A stretch of 9,116 bases of DNA from NCBI GenBank assembly GCA_900548365.1, contig URKM01000065.1:1-9116 (forward strand), in the 5' to 3' direction. Numbering within the stretch: position 1 is the first letter of the stretch; each line of letters begins with the position of its first letter. A model generated the notes under the pieces. The model saw only the letters and a program-made list of their open reading frames with translations. It searched no databases and had not been told where the DNA came from. Both the position numbers and the translations under genes were made by a program. This DNA is from an uncultured Collinsella sp. Its GTDB lineage: Bacteria; Actinomycetota; Coriobacteriia; Coriobacteriales; Coriobacteriaceae. Positions 6,821 through 9,116 of this stretch are shown in pieces.

Positions 6821-6906
6821 GCCCGCCTCAGAAAGGGGACAGGCACTTTTCTGAGGCGGGCACTCACCTGAGCAGCAGGCGCCTCAGAAAAGTGCCTGTC
6901 CCCTTT
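6821..6906. repeat. REP-like double inverted repeat between sufS and sufU
   Basis: Two nested structures are visible. First, a perfect 14-bp hairpin has stems at 6821-6834 and 6848-6861 and the loop GGGGACAGGCACT. Second, a longer perfect 27-bp inverted repeat pairs 6832-6858 with 6880-6906, with a 21-nt loop. The second arm also makes its own imperfect hairpin (CTCAGAAAAG against CTTTTTGAG). So there are two head-to-head copies of a REP-type unit around the core GGGGACAGGCACTTTTCTGA. This class of sequence resembles repeats mobilised by REP-associated tyrosine transposases. No such transposase is in the window. In RNA the structure could stall or partly terminate transcription between sufS and sufU. 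The repeat is certain; the family assignment is from memory and resemblance. Confidence 0.85.
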
Positions 6907-6933
6907 TTGAGAATTCGCCGAGGGCCAGCAGAC

Positions 6934-6940
6934 GAAAGGA
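6934..6940 (+). promoter_or_regulatory. sufU ribosome binding site
   Basis: GAAAGGA lies 5 nt before the ATG at 6946. It decides the start: the same frame is open back to a GTG at 6892, but that start lies inside the repeat arm, has no ribosome binding site, and would add 18 residues foreign to SufU. Confidence 0.7.
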
Positions 6941-6945
6941 ACCCC

Positions 6946-7368
6946 ATGGGAAACCTCTACAGCTCCACCAGCTTCATGGAGCACAACTCCCATCCCGACT
7001 ACAAGTACGAGATGGAGAACCCCACGCATAGCCACGACGGCATCAACCCCAGCTGCGGCGACGAGCTCACGCTCACCCTGCGCGTGGAGGACGGCGTGAT
7101 CGAGGAGGCCGCGTTCACCGGCCACGGCTGCGCGATCAGCCAGGCGTCCGCCGACATCATGGCCGACCTCATCACCGGCGAGACCGTCGAGGAGGCCAAG
7201 CGCCTCGCCGCCCTCTTCCTGGGCATGATCCGCGGCGAGGAGCTCTCCGAGGAGGACTTCGAGGACCTCGACGAGGCGGCGCAGCTCAAGGACATCTCGC
7301 ACATGCCCGCACGCGTGAAGTGCGCCGAACTCGCCTGGCGCACGCTCGACGGCATCCTGTCGGCTTAA
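6946..7368 (+). CDS. sufU: SufU, zinc-type sulfur transfer partner of SufS
   Basis: SufU takes the persulfide from SufS, using a zinc site that exchanges ligands with the desulfurase, and stimulates its activity. It has 140 residues, normal for the family, in an IscU-like fold. The four zinc-site residues are present: C37 and D39 in NPSCGD, C62 in GHGCAIS, and C126 in ARVKCAELAW. They correspond to B. subtilis SufU C41, D43, C66 and C128. The segment between C62 and C126 is long, as in SufU, rather than short as in IscU scaffolds. The gap to sufS is 135 bp and holds the REP-like repeat, while the other suf genes overlap or nearly touch. Its expression may therefore be tuned separately. Confidence 0.95.
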   Translation: MGNLYSSTSFMEHNSHPDYKYEMENPTHSHDGINPSCGDELTLTLRVEDGVIEEAAFTGHGCAISQASADIMADLITGETVEEAKRLAALFLGMIRGEELSEEDFEDLDEAAQLKDISHMPARVKCAELAWRTLDGILSA

Positions 7369-7398
7369 ACGACCCCCGCGACCACGATTGGAAACACG

Positions 7399-8052
7399 GT
7401 GATCGAGCAGATCGCGACATATTCCGCGCAGCACGGCGGCGACTGGCTGGAGATGCTCGGGCAGCACCTCGCCATCAGCGGCATCTCGCTGGCGATCGCC
7501 GCCCTCATAGCGCTGCCGCTGGGCGCCCTGTGCGCCCGCACCGCGCTCGCCGAGCGTATCGCCACCGGGGCGGCGAGCGTGCTGCGCGTGGTCCCCAGCC
7601 TGGCCGTGCTCATCCTGTGCGTCCCCTACCTGGGCGTCGGCGCGCTTCCCGCCGTCGTGGCGCTCGCCGCGCTGGCCGTCCCGCCCATGCTCATCAACAC
7701 CGTCTCGGCGCTGCGGGGCGTCCCGGCGGACATCCTCGAGGCCGCAACCGCCATGGGCATGGGCCCGGCGCGCCTGTGGCTCACCGTGAAGATCCCGCTC
7801 GCCTTTCCCGTCGCGTTCGCCGGCATCCGAACCGCCGCCAGCGAGGTGGTCGCCTCCGCGTCGCTCGCCGCCTACATCGGCGCCGGCGGCCTGGGCGTCC
7901 TCATCTACACCGGAATCGGCGCCATGCGCTTCGACCTCCTCTGGATCGGCGGCCTGTCCGTCGCCGCGCTGTCGCTCGTGGTGAACCGCGTCCTCGCGCT
8001 CGTCGACGCACGCGTGCGCCGCTGGCAGACGGCCGCGGAACCCGGCCGCTAG
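7399..8052 (+). CDS. Osmoprotectant ABC transporter permease (OpuBB/OpuBD-like)
   Basis: This is an inner-membrane permease of the glycine betaine/choline/carnitine uptake family. It has 217 residues, close to the usual 210-220. Hydrophobic segments run at about 23-45, 60-80, 84-101, 135-170 (with breaks) and 180-200. The EAA-type loop that docks the ATPase is EAATAMGMGPARLW (114-127), followed by VKIPLAFP (130-137). The ending AAYIGAGGLGVLIYTGI (157-173) is typical of OpuBB/OpuBD and YehW/YehY-type permeases. The start is GTG at 7399 with only a weak GGAAA upstream. A later ATG at 7453 would remove the hydrophilic lead but no membrane segment. It begins 30 bp after sufU with no evident terminator or promoter between. 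Substrate cannot be settled from sequence. Confidence 0.88.
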   Translation: MIEQIATYSAQHGGDWLEMLGQHLAISGISLAIAALIALPLGALCARTALAERIATGAASVLRVVPSLAVLILCVPYLGVGALPAVVALAALAVPPMLINTVSALRGVPADILEAATAMGMGPARLWLTVKIPLAFPVAFAGIRTAASEVVASASLAAYIGAGGLGVLIYTGIGAMRFDLLWIGGLSVAALSLVVNRVLALVDARVRRWQTAAEPGR

Positions 8053-8173
8053 GAGCGCCGCGCCCGGGCGGCCCCGCGCTCCGCACCCGGCCGCCGCCCG
8101 CACCCGGCTGCAACCGCCCGCACCCGCCCGCGCACCGCGTGCGGACCCGAACACCCCCACCGAAAGGAACCAC
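8053..8173 (+). other. GC-rich spacer with short repeats and hairpins
   Basis: The spacer between permease and binding protein is C-rich. The word CGCACCCGGC occurs at 8082-8091 and 8099-8108, and once more with one mismatch at 8119-8128. A hairpin pairs GGAGCGC (8052-8058) with GCGCTCC (8076-8082), and a second pairs CGCAC (8131-8135) with GTGCG (8139-8143). No T-run follows either, so they are not classic terminators. AAAGGA at 8163-8168 is the ribosome binding site of the next gene. RNA hairpins here could set the ratio of binding protein to permease. Confidence 0.45.
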
Positions 8174-9088
8174 ATGACCGCATCCATCACCCGTCGCGGA
8201 GCCCTCGGCCTTATTGGCACCTCCGCGCTCTCGCTTCTGGGCGCCAGCGCGCTGGCCGGCTGCTCGAACGGCGGCGCGGACGCCGCCGGCGGGACCGTAA
8301 CCGTGGGCTCGAAGTCCTTCACCGAGGGCGTCATCCTCTCCGAGCTGTACGCGCTCGCGCTCGAGGACGCCGGCATCCCCGTCGAGCGCGCCTTCGAGAT
8401 CTCGGGCTCCCTCATCCACACCGCGCTCGTCGAGGGCGACATCGACCTCTACCCCGAATACACGGGCACCGGCCTCATCTCCGTCCTGCAGATGGAGCCC
8501 ATAACCGATCCCGACCAGGTGTACGACACCGTGAAGGACGAGTACGCCAAGCAGTTCGACCTGGTCTGGCTCGCCAAATCCGAGGCGGCGGACGGCCAGG
8601 GCCTCGTCATCCGCACCGAGGCGGCGAAGAAGTTCGGCATCGAGACCATCTCCGACCTCCAGACCCACGCGAGCGAGCTGCGCTTCGCCAGCCAGGGCCA
8701 GTTCGACGAACGTTCCGACGGGCTGCCCGCGCTCGAGGCGACCTACGGCCCCTTCGACTGGGCGAAGCACGAGGTCTACGACGAGGGCCTGAAGTACCAG
8801 GTCCTCGAGAACGACCAGGCCGACGTCACGCCCGCCTACACCACCGAGGCCCAGCTCACGAACGACGCCTTCACCCTGCTTGAGGACGACAAGCACGTCT
8901 GGCCGCCCTACAACGTCGCCCCCGTCGTGCGTCGCGAGGTCCTCGAGGCGCACCCCGGGATCGAAGACGCGCTGGCCCGGGTGGACGACGCCCTCACCAC
9001 CGAGAAGCTCACCGAGCTGAACGCCCGCGTCGATATCGATAAGGAAGAGTACGAGGACGTCGCGCGCTACTTCTTCGAGAGCCTGTAG
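8174..9088 (+). CDS. Osmoprotectant ABC transporter substrate-binding lipoprotein (OpuBC/ProX-like)
   Basis: This is a lipid-anchored extracellular binding protein that delivers betaine- or choline-like compounds to the permease. It has 304 residues. The N-terminus has a signal with twin arginines (TRRGALGLIG, 6-15), a hydrophobic stretch, and the lipobox LAGC with C30 as the lipidated residue. The mature part shows the QAT/OpuAC-type fold: GSKSFTEGVILSELYA (45-60), YPEYTGTG (93-100), RFASQGQFDERSDGLPALEATYG split over 170-192, and DVTPAYTTEAQL (217-228). The aromatic residues Y93, Y96 and Y222 could be part of a cage for a quaternary ammonium group. It is preceded by a good AAAGGA site and shares the strand with the permease. 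The ATPase gene is not in the window and may lie beyond its end. Confidence 0.9.
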   Translation: MTASITRRGALGLIGTSALSLLGASALAGCSNGGADAAGGTVTVGSKSFTEGVILSELYALALEDAGIPVERAFEISGSLIHTALVEGDIDLYPEYTGTGLISVLQMEPITDPDQVYDTVKDEYAKQFDLVWLAKSEAADGQGLVIRTEAAKKFGIETISDLQTHASELRFASQGQFDERSDGLPALEATYGPFDWAKHEVYDEGLKYQVLENDQADVTPAYTTEAQLTNDAFTLLEDDKHVWPPYNVAPVVRREVLEAHPGIEDALARVDDALTTEKLTELNARVDIDKEEYEDVARYFFESL

Positions 9089-9091
9089 CCT

Positions 9092-9105
9092 GCCGGGCAC
9101 CCGGC
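9092..9105. other. Short perfect hairpin after the binding-protein gene
   Basis: GCCGGG (9092-9097) and CCCGGC (9100-9105) form a 6-bp stem with a 2-nt spacer, 3 bp after the stop codon. No T-run is visible before the window ends, so I do not call it a terminator. Confidence 0.3.
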
Positions 9106-9116
9106 CGCCCGCCGCC

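Noticed and set aside
6892..6945. Earlier GTG start for sufU
   Set aside because: It lies within the repeat arm, has no ribosome binding site, and adds residues not seen in SufU. The ATG at 6946 has a good site.
5326..8442. A 1038-codon open frame on the minus strand from sufD to the binding-protein gene
   Set aside because: It is striking in length, but it overlaps five well-identified genes, has no recognisable domain, and arises because stop codons are rare in antisense frames of GC-rich genes.

Overview
This is a GC-rich bacterial window whose core is a complete SUF iron-sulfur cluster assembly operon. A divergently transcribed Rrf2/IscR-family regulator lies on one side, and part of an osmoprotectant (glycine betaine/choline/carnitine-type) ABC transporter lies downstream. 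The gene order sufC-sufB-sufD-sufS-sufU under an Rrf2 regulator, the use of SufU rather than SufE, and the strong G/C third-position bias suggest a high-GC Gram-positive lineage. Coriobacteriia (gut Actinomycetota) is my best guess. This is inferred from gene order and composition; no rRNA or other phylogenetic marker is present.

Layout. Bases 1 to about 1108 contain no gene I can support. This stretch holds (i) an unassigned region; (ii) a visibly AT-richer patch carrying a 215-bp element bounded by perfect 29-bp inverted repeats (574-788); and (iii) a GC-rich low-complexity block with three tandem 38-bp units (922-1035). The minus-strand Rrf2 regulator (1109-1549) is followed by a divergent intergenic region of about 280 bp. 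That region has two back-to-back promoter candidates and an imperfect palindrome placed where the regulator could bind. sufC, sufB, sufD and sufS (1830-6810) are tightly packed: the sufB ribosome binding site overlaps the sufC stop, and the sufD and sufS starts overlap the preceding stops. A REP-like double inverted repeat (6821-6906) separates sufS from sufU (6946-7368). A permease (7399-8052) and a lipoprotein substrate-binding protein (8174-9088) follow on the same strand. The window ends before any transporter ATPase.

How the genes work together. SufS removes sulfur from cysteine as a persulfide. SufU, the zinc-type partner, accepts it and passes it on. The SufB-SufC-SufD ATPase scaffold builds the cluster. 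The Rrf2 protein keeps three cysteines in the region where IscR binds [2Fe-2S], so it probably senses cluster status and represses both itself and the suf operon. The downstream transporter genes look like a separate osmoprotection function. No clear terminator separates them from sufU, so read-through is possible.

I found no convincing new multi-gene system. The most unusual items are the 29-bp inverted-repeat element, the REP-like structure inside the suf operon, the Ala-rich tail on SufC, the CxxC-bearing N-terminal extension on SufS, and the operator/promoter layout.
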